The notes: generated from the sequence alone by a model not told the origin. A stretch of DNA of 64,000 nucleotides from Leguminivora glycinivorella (GCF_023078275.1 NC_062993.1:7191252-7255251), one strand, 5' to 3'; shown: positions 21,934 to 33,157, counted from the stretch's first letter. Numbers and translations are program-made.

Positions 21934-23265
21934 TCAGTCAACAGGATTCTGCACAACGATCAAAATAAAGTCCTTATCCGGCGCGACCATGATCTCACTT
22001 TTCTTGCTCCGGATCCTCAGGAAGGTCAGTTCGTTAGTGGGATCGAGGTCACGTACAACCGCTTTGGCTTTGTCGACGAGGGAACCCATGAGACCGGCGT
22101 ATTGTACTGATACGTGGCTGTCTAGGGTCGTCTTTATTGGGATGCCTGAAATTACACATACAATCACGCCTGTATTCCGTAAAGCGGTAGGCAGAGCATA
22201 TGAAACTACAAGTTTAGTAGTATGAAACCACTCTTGGCGTAGAGATTGAAAGAAAACGAAATTGTGCATTGATGCAGTGACAAGTTGCCAGCTTCTCACC
22301 TACGCCACAATTTAACCTAATCCGGTCGGTCCTTATACAGTCGACTTCTCCCCCCACATCTAGCGTCTCGCGAGCGTCGCGTCGGGAACCAGTCGACGCG
22401 GCGTCACAGTTGGCGCGACGCTCGCGAGACGCTAGATGTGGGGGGACCCTAAGAAAGAACCAGTCCAACCTAGAAATAACTATTATTAGGACTACAGAAA
22501 ACCGTACGGAGAGAGCACAAAATAACGACTTCATGTGATCGCGACTCAGCCACGAGGAACCGATGAAGAAGTAGTAATTATAAGTAGAAACTTAAAAACC
22601 TTATGACAGTCGTGGCACTCATGGCGTTGTCCAGTAAAAACTAAAGTTTTGCCAAACCCCAAACTTTTTAACAGAATTTGTGTTGGAATTTTGGATCAAA
22701 AGAAAATAAGGATCTCATGGCATTTAAAGCTGTGTTTTCACATAGTGTTCTGAGCGAGCATTCATTCGTTCGTGCGCAGAAATGCTTGACTTCCATACCT
22801 TTATCGGTGTACGAATGAACGAATAGCCGCTCAGACTTCATAAGTATCATAACACGTACATTTTATTTCGGTGTATATACGGCCGAGCGAGCGTGGCCGG
22901 ATAGGGTACGAGGCCGGAATCCGTTTTCACGCCGAGGCATGTATAGTGCTTTTCTCAAACATACAATGAAATAAAATAAAATGCTCTAAAGGACAATATT
23001 TTATAAAAAAAAGTTACTTTGCAGGCCTAGGCCTAAAAATAATATGAAATCCCTTTACAGTCCTCTCGAGTTGTTGCGCCCAAAAAGCGATACTTCCCAG
23101 CCCATTTTAAGGAACGTAAAGACAATATTTCATTGCATGTTTGAGAAAGAGCTTTTTGGGCGCGATAACCCGCATTTTCTTACCTTCACCGTTGACAACT
23201 ATTACGCCGGCTACGCCTTTATGCGTGCTAAGCTTGCGAATCGTTTCTTCAGCCTCGTTTGCCAT
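21934..23265 (-). CDS. robl: Dynein light chain roadblock (DYNLRB), two exons
   Basis: Light chain of the cytoplasmic dynein motor; it dimerises on the intermediate chain. Exon 1 is 23265-23184 (start ATG 23265-23263, MANEAEETIRKLSTHKGVAG then VIVVNGEG, donor G|GTAAG), exon 2 is 22145-21934 (acceptor TTTCAG, then IPIKTTLDSHVSVQYAGLM ... DPTNELTFLRIRSKK, EIMVAPDKDFILIVVQNPVD, stop). Phase 1 on both sides, giving 97 residues, the family's usual length. The LTFLRIRSKK and EIMVAPDKD motifs are diagnostic. Convergent with the helicase gene; stops are about 730 bp apart. A minus-strand poly(A) signal candidate (TTTATT on the plus strand) is at 21297-21302. The 1-kb intron contains a 32-bp perfect hairpin. 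Confidence 0.97.
22350..22445. repeat. Perfect 32-bp inverted repeat (hairpin), GC-rich
   Basis: Arms 22350-22381 and 22414-22445 are exact reverse complements (core ACATCTAGCGTCTCGCGAGC) around a 32-bp loop. In the robl intron. Probably a MITE; CGCGAGCG words also fit the GCGAC-rich repeats at 51.7 and 54.8 kb. Confidence 0.9.
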
Positions 23266-23452
23266 AGCTGGCTTTTGTAAGTTGAACTTTTCCCAAGAGC
23301 ATACAAATCATATAATAAATGTTTATTGTAAATTAAGTCACTTTGACAATTCATACGGCATTTTTTTGACAAACTGGCCATTTGCAATCAATTGAAAGAG
23401 AAAGCATGAAGGTTGGCGTCCACTAGACTCGTCGAGGTACCTACAGTTTATT

Positions 23453-23641
23453 AATGAGGCACACTCAAAGGTTATGACAGATGGCGTCACCTTATTAGTC
23501 CATTGCACAGATAAAGGATTTCATATGTGAGCGTGAGAAGATGATTTTTTTTCTCTCACACACATGAATGACAGTGACATGCCTAGGCACTTGCACAGGC
23601 GCCACCTGGCGGGATAAAATGTCAGTGTGCCTCCTCATTGC
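23453..23641. repeat. Short inverted-repeat element upstream of robl
   Basis: Ends TTAATGAGGCACACT and AGTGTGCCTCCTCATTG are inverted copies 190 bp apart. No coding frame. Lies about 190 bp before the robl start codon (in its upstream region). Confidence 0.6.
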
Positions 23642-23769
23642 AATAATGAAACTACCTACATATGTCCATCGCGGCATTGGCAAAGACGGCTTGACACGCC
23701 GTCAGTAGACGAGTAGTAGTTTTTATTATCTTTCAGTATCTGATAATAAGTTACCACAATATGCCTCTC

Positions 23770-23940
23770 CAAAATATGCCAGGAGCGAACCCTTAGATTT
23801 TTCGGTCACATCATAAGATCACCAATGCATAATATGGAGAAGTGTATCATCTTGGGGCGAATGAATGGTAAACGCGCTTGGGGTGGGGCTCGTAAGAGAT
23901 GGTCAAATGAAGAAGTCGACTGGTTCGTGCAGTCCACATT
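23770..23940 (+). pseudogene. LINE reverse transcriptase C-terminal remnant
   Basis: Translates as ERTLRFFGHIIRSP then MNGKRAWGGARKRWSNEEVDW, the RxxxGHxxR ... GRRKRGGxRKRW pattern seen at the end of many LINE ORF2 proteins. About 55 codons, no upstream RT domain, followed by unrelated sequence. A dead fragment. Confidence 0.75.
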
Positions 23941-24155
23941 CAATGGAGACACGCTAGGCGATCCTCACATTAGAATATGTTACCAGGAAATATGTATTAG
24001 GCAATTAAAAGCAATAATTCTTTTAATATTTTATTTATAGGCAACTAGTGCAACTAAACAAATAATTGAACATCACATGGAAGTAATTGCTGAGTTATAC
24101 CATCAGCAACATTTCTATAATTTGAATCATTACCCTTGAACACCATCAGCATATT

Positions 24156-25277
24156 TTACATGGCAACATTATCAGAAATAGGAGCTTCTATCCCACTCTT
24201 TTCCAACGACTCAACTTGTAAATACAACGGCATTCTGCCCGTTCTCATCTTCTCCCTTTTATGTACCTTCAGCTGATGTTTCATCATCTGTTTCCGATAC
24301 CCAAATGCTTTACCACAAATGTTACACAGGTGGTCCTTAATGCCGGTGTGATCAACTTTGAAATGAAGTTCTAACATCCGTTTTGTGTTAAATCCTCTAC
24401 CGCATGTTTCACATTTAAAATCATGCTCTGCTTTATGCACATGCATGTGTTTGTTAAGATTACTTTTACTTATAAAACATTTCGCACACTCTGAGCATTG
24501 ATAAGGCTTGTCTCCAGTATGAGTTCTCATATGCATTTTTAACGACTCCGTAAATCTACCTCTGTATGGGCAAAGAGAACATTTGAATGGTAAGTCATAG
24601 AAATGTGTCAACCGATGTCTTGTGAACTGTCCCTGCATGATGAACTTTTTACCACAGATATCACAAACGAATGGAACATCTTCTGGTTTATGCAACAACA
24701 TATGCTTTTTCAAATATGATTCCGAATACAAATTGTGGCATACTCGACATCTTATTTTCATATTCTCGTGTTCTACAGTTGCCTTGTGTTCATTGTATTC
24801 TTGAAATAGGTTGAAATCTATATTACAACGTCTGCAATGGTAAAGCCGTTTTACCTCTACTTTGTGTTCTGTGTCATCATAGTTGTGGTCACTATCATTG
24901 AAGTTTAAATCGTGTTCCGTAGCCTCTTTGAGCGTCTGATCAGATTCTTGAGCAGTTTTTCTAAATAGAATCGCGCCTTCTAACAGAGAATGACACGGTG
25001 CACACAAATATTTCGGAAACATATCGTCTATTTGTACTTCAATGCCTCCAAATATATTCAAGCTCTCTACAATTTCGGTACGTGCATTCTCGCCATAAAG
25101 AGGAATATCACCTCCCTTAAGGCACACTCTGCATGTGTAGTCTTCAAGCGCATTTGGCTCCTTCTTTACTTTGGAGTGATGAGCTGTTGCGGAGTCTTCA
25201 GTGTTTTTATTCTTACAATTACCATGGCGTAAACGCCTGCAATGTAATAGTTTCATGAGAACCAATGAACCAACCAT
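24156..25277 (-). CDS. ZAD-domain C2H2 zinc-finger protein
   Basis: Nuclear DNA-binding protein of the insect-expanded ZAD-ZNF family. 373 residues in one exon. The ZAD occupies about 46-115 with Cys49, Cys52, Cys92 and Cys95 (CRVCLKGG ... LCAPC). An acidic linker follows, then seven C2H2 fingers from about 146 to 345; fingers 3-5 are the most regular (FVCDICGKKF, FKCSLCPYRG, YQCSECAKCF) with one classical TGDKPY linker. ZAD domains homodimerise; fingers bind DNA. The start is taken at 25277 because CAACAATGG is a good initiation context; Met8 is an alternative. Divergent from mRpS10 with 685 bp between start codons, so they may share a promoter region. Target genes cannot be predicted from sequence. 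Confidence 0.93.
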   Translation of the reverse strand: MVGSLVLMKLLHCRRLRHGNCKNKNTEDSATAHHSKVKKEPNALEDYTCRVCLKGGDIPLYGENARTEIVESLNIFGGIEVQIDDMFPKYLCAPCHSLLEGAILFRKTAQESDQTLKEATEHDLNFNDSDHNYDDTEHKVEVKRLYHCRRCNIDFNLFQEYNEHKATVEHENMKIRCRVCHNLYSESYLKKHMLLHKPEDVPFVCDICGKKFIMQGQFTRHRLTHFYDLPFKCSLCPYRGRFTESLKMHMRTHTGDKPYQCSECAKCFISKSNLNKHMHVHKAEHDFKCETCGRGFNTKRMLELHFKVDHTGIKDHLCNICGKAFGYRKQMMKHQLKVHKREKMRTGRMPLYLQVESLEKSGIEAPISDNVAM

Positions 25278-25962
25278 TGTTGCAGCTGTGAGTGACTGTT
25301 TGTAAACAAAATATCCGGCGAATTGTAGTTCAAATATTATAATTTAAAATTGTTTTGTTAGAAAATCTTTGCATGTATACTACAAGACAAGACAAGAAGA
25401 GCTCAATCTATTTTGACGTTTTAGCAATAATGTTGTTATAACAAAAAATATTTTATAAAGCTGGGACTCCATTCATACATTGGTTTTGTCCAGCCAGTGC
25501 ATAGAAATGTATTACGTTTATAAAATATTACTTGGATTGGACGTGAATATTCAATTGAAATTTTGGTTTATTCCTGTTTTATTCAAGGCGGCAGCCGGAA
25601 AAGCCTGATTTTTAAATAATTACATAGTTTAACTCATTAAATACAACATAAATATCAACATATTTTTGCAAGATTTTGTTCTAATAATTGTATTTTGCTT
25701 TTGGAAATATTACTAATCTTCTTAAAACAATGATAGAGATTTACTGGTGTGTTCGTAGCCTTATTTATCACATTACGTCTTGAAATGGTAACACTGTTGT
25801 AGACATCCATTGATATTGACAGATGTCAGTGGATGGGTCGGGTCTGGTTTAGTCTCCAGGATCCAATTATTTTGTTGTGAATAAGATAATTAAAGACTCG
25901 TCAATCAATTAAAATAATCTCTATATTGTATTTAGTCGTAAAAGCATCTCATATAAATAAAA

Positions 25963-26748
25963 ATGAATGTATTAAAGGTAAACAAGTTCTAACCTCAAAC
26001 TAGTTATCATGTTTATATTTTACTTTAAAATGTTATTTTGAGGTGATTCAACATATAATCAGAGTCATCAATTAAAAATGTTCATAAACTATAATTAGAA
26101 AACTAGTTTTTAAACAATTTAACACAACAAACACGGTTTCAGGGTATTTGGAAGACATCACCACTGATCAGGAGCACCATAGCCACAAACTATGCCACTC
26201 TTCGGCCTCTTTCAACTGTCACGACTACTCCAGTACCAAAGACAATCCAGGACATCCCTAGCACAGTGGAGCTGGACAAGTTGTATAAAAAAGTTGAGTT
26301 GGAAATGAGAGGCATAGATCCTGCTGTCCTGCTCAGTTACTCCTGGTTCTGTGTTGCTGCCGCGTCGCATTTAGGAATTGAAGTGACGAAAAGGTTTGTA
26401 TTATTTTCTTTTTTAAAATTATTCTAACTGTTAACACTTTTGCAAACAAGAACCTGCCAGAGTTTTGTCTTCTTTAAATCAGTTTTGTCTTTTTGCAGTT
26501 TTGCACCCAGAAAAGCTGAAAAAGAGAGACACACCCTCCTCAGATGTGTCCACATTTACAAAAAGCACAAAGTGCAGTATGAGATCCGTACATACTTTAG
26601 GTTCATCCATCTCCAAAGACTCACCGGCTCCACCTGCGACACATACTTGGAATATATTGAACGGAATCTTCCGGAAGGTTGCGCTTTGAAAGTCACTAAA
26701 GTCGAATGTCAGAAGTTACCAGAACACATCACCCCACCCACTGAATAG
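25963..26748 (+). CDS. mRpS10: Mitochondrial ribosomal protein S10 (uS10m)
   Basis: Component of the small subunit of the mitochondrial ribosome. Three exons: 25963-25977 (only five codons, MNVLK), 26143-26393 and 26499-26748, phases consistent, 171 residues. The amino terminus is basic and rich in Ser/Thr (KTSPLIRSTIATNYATLRPL), a probable mitochondrial targeting sequence. The S10 domain follows: DKLYKKVELEMRGIDPAVL, FAPRKAEKERHTLLRCVHIY, KHKVQYEIRTYFRFIHLQRL, TCDTYLEYIERNLPEGCALK. Poly(A) signal AATAAA at 26778-26783, 30 bases past the stop. Confidence 0.95.
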
Positions 26749-26777
26749 TTAATGTAAATATGTTGTAGAAAGTTTAG

Positions 26778-26783
26778 AATAAA
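26778..26783 (+). terminator. Poly(A) signal of mRpS10
   Basis: AATAAA 30 bases downstream of the stop codon, in AT-rich sequence. Confidence 0.7.
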
Positions 26784-26799
26784 AGATTTAATAAGTATG

Positions 26800-27289
26800 A
26801 ATTTCCTTTATTTATTTAGGCAGTACAGTTGTGTTGAAATAAATATATGACCTAAAACATAGCTAAATATTTTGGTATTGTGTCAGAATATTTGTCACAA
26901 CTATAATTTTGCATTATCATGGTCCAATAGATTTTTTTTTTAGAAGCTGACTATCAGTTAACATCTAACTAATCATCTTCACCAATACACACAAATACAG
27001 GGTTAGTACATAATGTAAATTAATGTTGACTTTGAAATTAGATAGGTATCTTTATGTATTTACTCTTGGACTAATCAGTAGTTTGTGTATGTAATGTGAG
27101 TAAAAATGTATAAATGGTATATTTTGTTTATATTTGTATATTCATGCTATTAAAGCTATTAAATATTTGGATACAAAATGTGCATTGAGTTAAGACTATT
27201 AATATAACTAATATCATTTTATGACCAAAATTTAAGGCTACCTGACAGTGGTGTATTTATTACCTAGTAAGCTTCAAACAACAAACACG
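26800..27289. other. Intergenic, AT-rich
   Basis: No frame or repeat structure recognised between the mRpS10 3' end and the GC-rich element. Confidence 0.5.
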
Positions 27290-27811
27290 TAAGCCGTGTA
27301 TCGACTGCGCGCGGCTGCCGCGCGAGCCATGTTCGACCGCGCCAAACCTGCGTTTTGGAGCGCGAGCCAATTTAAAGCTTTCATTTTCATATAGCGCGGC
27401 AGCTGCGCGCGGCAGGCGATCCGTGACAAACATTCATTTTATGCGCGGCAACCATTTCTACGCTTATTTCATTCCATGCATCCCTTCTTAGAGATTTATT
27501 ATGATATTCAGTGCATTTACTATTCCATAAGTTAGGTTTTAAGCCATATAACCTAATCAAATGCCGACACTTCTCGTTATCCATCTTGCCGCGCGTCTCA
27601 ATAAAAAGGTCCGTCCCAATTGCGCGCGCACAACACACTGACGCTCCTTTGCCGCGCCACCAAAAACCGACACGAACTGGTTCGCCGCGCGGCACGTTCG
27701 AGCGCGCCAATGTTCGAGCTGCCGCGCGCGGCGGACCCGTCCCCATATTGCGCGGCCGCCGCGCGAGCCAATGTTCGATGGTTTGCCGCGCGCAGTCGAT
27801 ACGCGGCTTTA
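27290..27811. mobile_element. GC-rich TIR element with a MADF fragment (PIF/Harbinger-like?)
   Basis: Ends TAAGCCGTGTATCGACTGCG and reverse complement TAAAGCCGCGTATCGACTGCG, followed inward by many GCCGCGCG words. The middle (about 27465-27610, minus strand) reads KMDNEKCRHLIRLYGLKPNL then WNSKCTEYHNKSLRRDAWNE, a MADF-type domain start that runs out without the rest. PIF/Harbinger elements carry a Myb/MADF-like second protein, so this is probably a deletion derivative. Superfamily is inference. Confidence 0.65.
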
Positions 27812-28050
27812 GATATAAATTACATAATACTTAGGCTATATAATAAAGCATATAGTTAGTTACCTAACTACTACTAAATAATTATGTTTTAACAAGTTTC
27901 TTTTAATTGTCTCATAGATAATGTGTATATAATAAGAGACTGTTTTGAACAGAAAACCACTGTTTTTAAAATTGGAATGTTACTTTTTCAGTCCATAAGC
28001 TTTTGGCAATTTTAGTATCTCTTTGGCACTGAGGTACTTTGGAACTTATT

Positions 28051-28610
28051 CTATTCATATTGCTGGTTTTTGCACACTGTAAACATGAAGAGAATGGCGA
28101 AGGCCATCTCTAAGGCGTGAAACATGAGCATCACTGCACACCAGATGTATTCCAGCCGGATTATGTAGGTTTGGTAGATGAGGAAGTAACAAACTCCTAC
28201 AGCTGAAGGTATTGTGAGGAGCACTGAAAAAAATACTGGGACTTCTGAAACAAATAACGACACAGGATAAGTGTTTTTGACTATACTAGACGTATTTTGC
28301 GAATGGGTGACGTCATTATCGGTTTTTCTCAATGAACATGGCCTAGTTAACAAAAATATTCAAGCGCCTACTTACTTTTACTAGACAAGTTTCCTCTCTG
28401 CCCCAAAAATATGCGGAATGCCTCAATAACACACAAGGCGCCGAAAATACCAGTCTCAGTGAGCAAGGCGTTCTCTGGATACGACACATTTATCGCTTTC
28501 AAGATCCCAATGGCCACTTCGCACACGAAAAACATGCCCAAATAAAAATTATTCAAGTACAACAATATTTCGTAAGCCAAACTAGAGTTTACGTTAGTCA
28601 TTTTCGACAT
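28051..28610 (-). CDS. TMEM216-like four-transmembrane protein (ciliary transition zone)
   Basis: Homologue of TMEM216, a small tetraspan protein of the MKS/transition-zone complex at the base of cilia. Exon 1 is 28610-28376 (donor A|GTAAGT), exon 2 is 28244-28051 (acceptor TTTCAG). 142 residues against about 145 in vertebrates. Seen: LAYEILLYLNNFYLGMFFV (TM1), ALLTETGIFGALCVIEAFRI (TM2) followed by FLGQRGNLSS, then PVFFSVLLTIPSAVGVCYFL with YQTYIIRLEYIW (TM3) and a last hydrophobic segment. The GxxGNL and QTYxLRLE signatures match the family as I recall it. In insects cilia are limited to sensory neurons and sperm, so expression is probably restricted. Confidence 0.88.
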
Positions 28611-28851
28611 ATTTGTCGGATTTTGGTCAAAACATGCAGCAAGTGAGTGAGCGGTTGCCGAAAATGACGTTTAATTTTAGTTCGTTCAATATCGTTCGGG
28701 AAAGCGGAAACGCGAGTGAATGAGGGAGAGGGTGCAAGGCGCAAGGGCTAAATTGACAACCTTTTATTTGCGGGTGGCAAAAAATTGAACTAATATTGTG
28801 GCGTACTATTTTCAAGCTGCCAATTGATGGAGGCGACTTTTTTAGCGGCAA

Positions 28852-30095
28852 AGTTTTCCTAGTTCATAGTAAGGTTAATACGCTCTGGCGGGTCTAGCCT
28901 AGTAAATTAATTTGCATGTGTTGATGCTGGTTACAGTCCATTAGTTTTACCTACTTTAATGTCTATTTTTATTTAAACTTTAAAACTTCGTTCTAACAAA
29001 GTTGAGTTAGGTATGTGTTTAAGGCTGCTTTCAAAAAAAACGTCAAAAGAATGTAAAATTGATAGTTTTAGTCGGTGAAATACTACACTTTCCGTTATCC
29101 AATAGATTTATTTAATTCAAGTTCCAGTTAGAGCATCTTATTATCTTGATTTTTATAAGACTGGATTTTTGAAAACTAACTCACTAAATTAATTATGATT
29201 TTTTCTCTAATGCACGTTTAGAAAACGCACGTATAGAGCTGAATCAGTCGATCTTATTTGTAAAATTTGGACAATTTTGAATATTAAAACGGGTAAATTT
29301 ATAATTCGTATATCCTGTACCAGTACCACAATCATTTCAGACTAGATTTTTATTTTAAGTTTTTGAAAAAGAGTAAACTAGCCTAAGACGAATTAAATTT
29401 TTTTCAGAAATTACCTAAAATTAAGTGACAATTTCTTTGAAAATCTACATCACATCGAAGTAAGTTTTGTACTAAATTAATCTGCAACGTTTACTTAAAT
29501 TGCTGTTATGCCTTAGTGATTATAAATTGCTATTATTGATTTTTGCCAATTTTTTGAAAACGAGCCTTCACCGGTACAATTATTACCACTTTTGGACATT
29601 TTCTCATATTTTGTTAGACCAAGTAGAAAAAGTTCTATAATGTGATATATATTTATAAACTACTCGCAAAGCCCTTTAATTTGATACCACACACGGTATG
29701 ATCGAGCGCTCGGTTGCGATTTCACTATTTTTAACACGAAAGCCCTCTTAAGTATTTTTGCCTTAAAAATTAATACGTACCTATTTATTTAATTTCGACT
29801 CTCTAGGTAAACTTTCTCCACTTTAGATACCTACTTACAAATTACGACTACTAGACGTACCAAGATCTATTTGCAAAACCGCAATATCGGCTGCTCAAAC
29901 CAGAAAATTAAAAAGTAAACACATTGTAAGTTAATATTTAGAGCATTTAGGTTTCCGCATTTAGCCTGTTAAAAGGAGCGTATCGAAACAGCAATCCTGG
30001 CATACTTGCTTGCTTGTGCTTTACTAAAGAAAGGCACAAAGTAAAATCAAGTAATGTAAATGTATATAAATCCGGGTATAGACCATGAACCTACA
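28852..30095. other. Intergenic, AT-rich
   Basis: No gene recognised. Contains scattered short frames only. Confidence 0.5.
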
Positions 30096-30099
30096 ATTA

Positions 30100-30218
30100 G
30101 GTACTCTATGGTATAGACATGTAAAGTCTAAGAAAAATAATGTGAGAGACAGGCAGACAGACGAACTGAGTCGCACCATAAGGGTTCCTGTTGTTTTAGT
30201 AAGGAACCCTAAAAAATG
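30100..30218 (-). repeat. AGGGTTCCGTA-family repeat, copy 2 (minus)
   Basis: On the minus strand: AGGGTTCCTTACTAAAACAA, CAGGAACCCTTATGGTGCGA, CGTCTGTCTGCCTGTC. Confidence 0.7.
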
Positions 30219-30411
30219 AACCATCAAGAGTCATACATTCGCCTAGATGATGCTACACCTTCGGTTGCCTCTCGTTGTGTCAAAAGTTGTGTCGAAAGAT
30301 GGCAATCAATATACTGTAGCCACTTTTTACTAACTCTCTTTGATACTCTATCCTCTTTGTGCATACCAAGGTGCGTCAAATTGTGGTAACCTTATCATTG
30401 CTTGTAGCAAT

Positions 30412-30750
30412 TCTGAGCCGAACCATAGATTAAATATAAGATCATACCATCCCATACATTAAAATGCGACCGCCTAAGACCGCGCTTACACTCCACCACA
30501 CATAGATGGCGCCACAAAAAAATGTCTTGTAGCTTTCGATTATACTTGTAGATGGCGTTAAGTGTCACTTTTGACATAGATTTACGGCTCAGAATTGACA
30601 CTTAATGCCAATCTACAAATAATCGGTGGCAACAAGGCATTTTTTGTGGCGCCATCTATGTGTGGTGGAGTGTAAGCGCGTTCGTAGGCGGTCGCATTTT
30701 AATGTATGGGATGGTATGATCTTGTTATATTTAATTTATGGCCGAACGGA
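30412..30750. mobile_element. Fold-back MITE, ~140-bp arms
   Basis: The left arm (ATCATACCATCCCATACATT, CACCACACATAGATGGCGCC) is mirrored on the right. Mirrored frames encoding ECKRxxRRSHFNVWDGM appear on both strands for this reason. The outermost bases GAACCATAGATTAAATAT and the reverse complement of the right end diverge slightly. Confidence 0.85.
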
Positions 30751-31216
30751 GTCGAGTTCGCCCGAAAGCAACAGTGCCGTGATCATCTTTTGCCCGTCAT
30801 CAACATCGACCTTCCCATATTGACATTCTATATTGTTAACTCGTCAATACTCTAGCACTTTTACGTGAATGTAATGTTGTCGTCACTATACCTGCTCACC
30901 CCGCCTGTTCTTTAAAGCGTAACTAACGTAACTAGTTACTTAGTTAGTAGTTAATAGCTACACATAACACGTAATTTATTTGTTTTCCCCTCACTAGCTC
31001 GGAAACACGTGTTTTGTCCTTTAATACCAGCGGGTAAAAACGCATTTTATCCACTAGTGGGTAAAGTAATTTGACCTTGAATAAAGTCAAATTAACTGCT
31101 TTAAAATTGATAAAAGTAGTCGAATCTAGTAATTAAGATGATTTACTACCTGTGGAACTACTGGAAGCAGTGATAAACGCATTTTTTTGCGTTGTAGTTT
31201 CCTCGCTATACTTAGT

Positions 31217-31401
31217 AAGGGGAAAAGTTTTGAGTTACACTCGGGTGCAAATGTATTTTACTTCTCGTGTGTTAAAAAACTCGCAAGTTCAGGATTCTAT
31301 TCTCGAACCACTCGCTTCGCTCGTGGTTCAACTATAGAATCCTTTCGCTTGCTCGTTTTTCAATTCCACACTCGGCGTTAAAATACAACTTTGCCCCCTT
31401 G
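31217..31401. repeat. Imperfect fold-back element
   Basis: GGGGAAAAGTTTTGAGTTAC on the left resembles the reverse complement of the right end, and the centre ACCACTCGCTTCGCTCGTGG is a near-palindrome. Typical CGCTTCGCTCG-type MITE. Confidence 0.65.
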
Positions 31402-31859
31402 TATAACAAATAACTATTTTTCATTCGCGTAACTATGCAACATCCGATTTTGAATTTCGAGCTCGCGAGTCACTCGAGACTCGAACAACTACGGAAAATG
31501 GCGATACGATACGAGCGATAGAAATTGGGAATATTAACCACGGTTTTAGTTCTATTACCTAGTAGTAGAATTGAAATGCCTAGGTACTATACCTAGAGAC
31601 CTATAGTGGAGATTACCAATATTGACCGAAACCAACGAAATCGGCCGGTCAATATTCAAATGTTTGCGTCATCGTCAGCTAGCTTTAACGTTTGCCATCA
31701 ATGTAATATTTTTTCATGTTAGTAATACTGAGACCATTATCAGTGCTGTATTATATAGGATAGGTATCGGTGAGTATAATATTAGATGAAATCCTATATT
31801 ATACTCACCCATTTGAAGTTATAAAATTTAATAGAGAAATAACTAATTATCTAACGTTT

Positions 31860-32170
31860 AATTTTCCAGCAGGTATTAGTTGCCAAGTTGCGCAGATGCG
31901 CGAAACAGCTGCATGATTGTATGACATAACGCACCGCAGTTGTAATGCGGTTGGGCGCCACTGTAACTATTTTATCACAAATCGTACAGCCATTACCAAA
32001 TAAGAAATATCTAGCGAAGAGTGTTTGACTCCCAACAATTACTATTTAATATAGATTGTGCCGTGTGGTGCCGGTATCAGAAACGAATAGCACCGTCCCA
32101 TCTCGTCCCGTGGGTTTATAAGGCGACATTAAGGAATAGAAGAAGAGAAAGTTCTTCTAGAAGAAGAGAA
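31860..32170. repeat. LINE UTR-like repeat
   Basis: GCCGTGTGGTGCCGGTATCA and TAAGGCGACATTAAGGAATA at 32058-32140 resemble a sequence common in moth LINE 3' regions, from memory. No frame. Confidence 0.45.
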
Positions 32171-32199
32171 GTTTATTCAAAAACGCTTAATTAAGGTGA

Positions 32200-33010
32200 A
32201 ATACCCCATAATGGACGGTGATGCCATTATGGACAAAAAAACACAAATCCTTAAAAATAAGTATCTAAAATTAGTTTCTAATAACTGACGGCTATGTACC
32301 ATAAACTAGAGTTGTAGAGCTGTTTCATTTTGAAGTTTCAATTAATTCGGTTATTTCTGAAGGATTTGGCGATAAGATAAAATTCATTTACTGAAAAAAA
32401 TATCAAGACGAATTCTTAGTAATGTTGCTAAGAGAGTTGAGTTCATGTATAAAAAAATAAAAAAATAATACTCGGTGTAAACTTGAATGCGTTTTACTTA
32501 CTGCATTAAGCATGAGATAAGGTATAAAACATACTAGTTTGTTGCTCCAAAGATATAAAGAAATGGCGTTATTTTGCGAGTGTCCATTACTGGAACAGAA
32601 AAACTGCCTACCTCCTATGATGGACAAGGAACAATTTACAAAACCAAAATTTACAAGAAACAATCCTATGTTAAAATAACTCAAACGAATTGTATTTATG
32701 GTATATAAAATTGACTCATTGAGTATCAGTTGGCTTTAAAAGTAAAATTTTAAACTTATTTCACTGTCCATAATGGGGGATCCATTACTGGAGAACTGCC
32801 GTCCATAATTGGAGAAAAATCACCTAGTTTTAATTTGTTAAGTATGAAGAAACTAATAGGAGTATCCATTCTGCAATACGCTTGAAATGTAAAAGAAGGA
32901 TAGGACATTCAAGATTTAACACGCTTAGCGGTAGAATTTTTACATTTATGAGTGAAATATCAAAAACAGGCGAAAATTTTCCTTAAACTGTCCATGATTG
33001 GGTCCGTTAC
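32200..33010. repeat. Region with recurring CCATTATGGAC / TCCATAAT words
   Basis: ATAATGGACGG, GCCATTATGGACA, GTCCATTACTGG, ATGATGGACA, GTCCATAATGGG, ATCCATTACTGG, CGTCCATAATTGG and GTCCATGATTGG recur on both strands, irregularly spaced. No coding frame. I do not recognise the element; possibly a decayed transposon with subterminal repeats. Confidence 0.5.
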
Positions 33011-33076
33011 CTTAAAACTTAACTAATAACACTAACATAATAAATATTATTATTGTATTAAAGCGTAACTGAAAAG

Positions 33077-33157
33077 GTCTCCACTCAGCTTCATGCCAAG
33101 GGGCCCTGGAGGACCCTGACGCTGGTCTTCCGTGGAGACCCTTCCGAGAGCTGGCAG
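33077..33157 (+). other. Orphan exon-like segment (81 bp, phase 0)
   Basis: GC-rich island in AT-rich sequence. Between AAAAG and CAG|GTACAA it reads 27 codons without a stop (QLHAKGPWRTLTLVFRGD, then PSESWQ). No polypyrimidine tract of note before it. I do not recognise the protein, and no matching neighbours were found. It could be a captured exon or a remnant of a mobile element. Confidence 0.3.

Noticed and set aside
23044..23280. 78-codon plus-strand frame
   Set aside because: It overlaps robl exon 1 on the other strand and has no features of its own.
27511..27859. Arg/Ala-rich plus-strand frames of 79-107 codons
   Set aside because: Produced by the GCCGCGCG-rich TIR element, not a gene.
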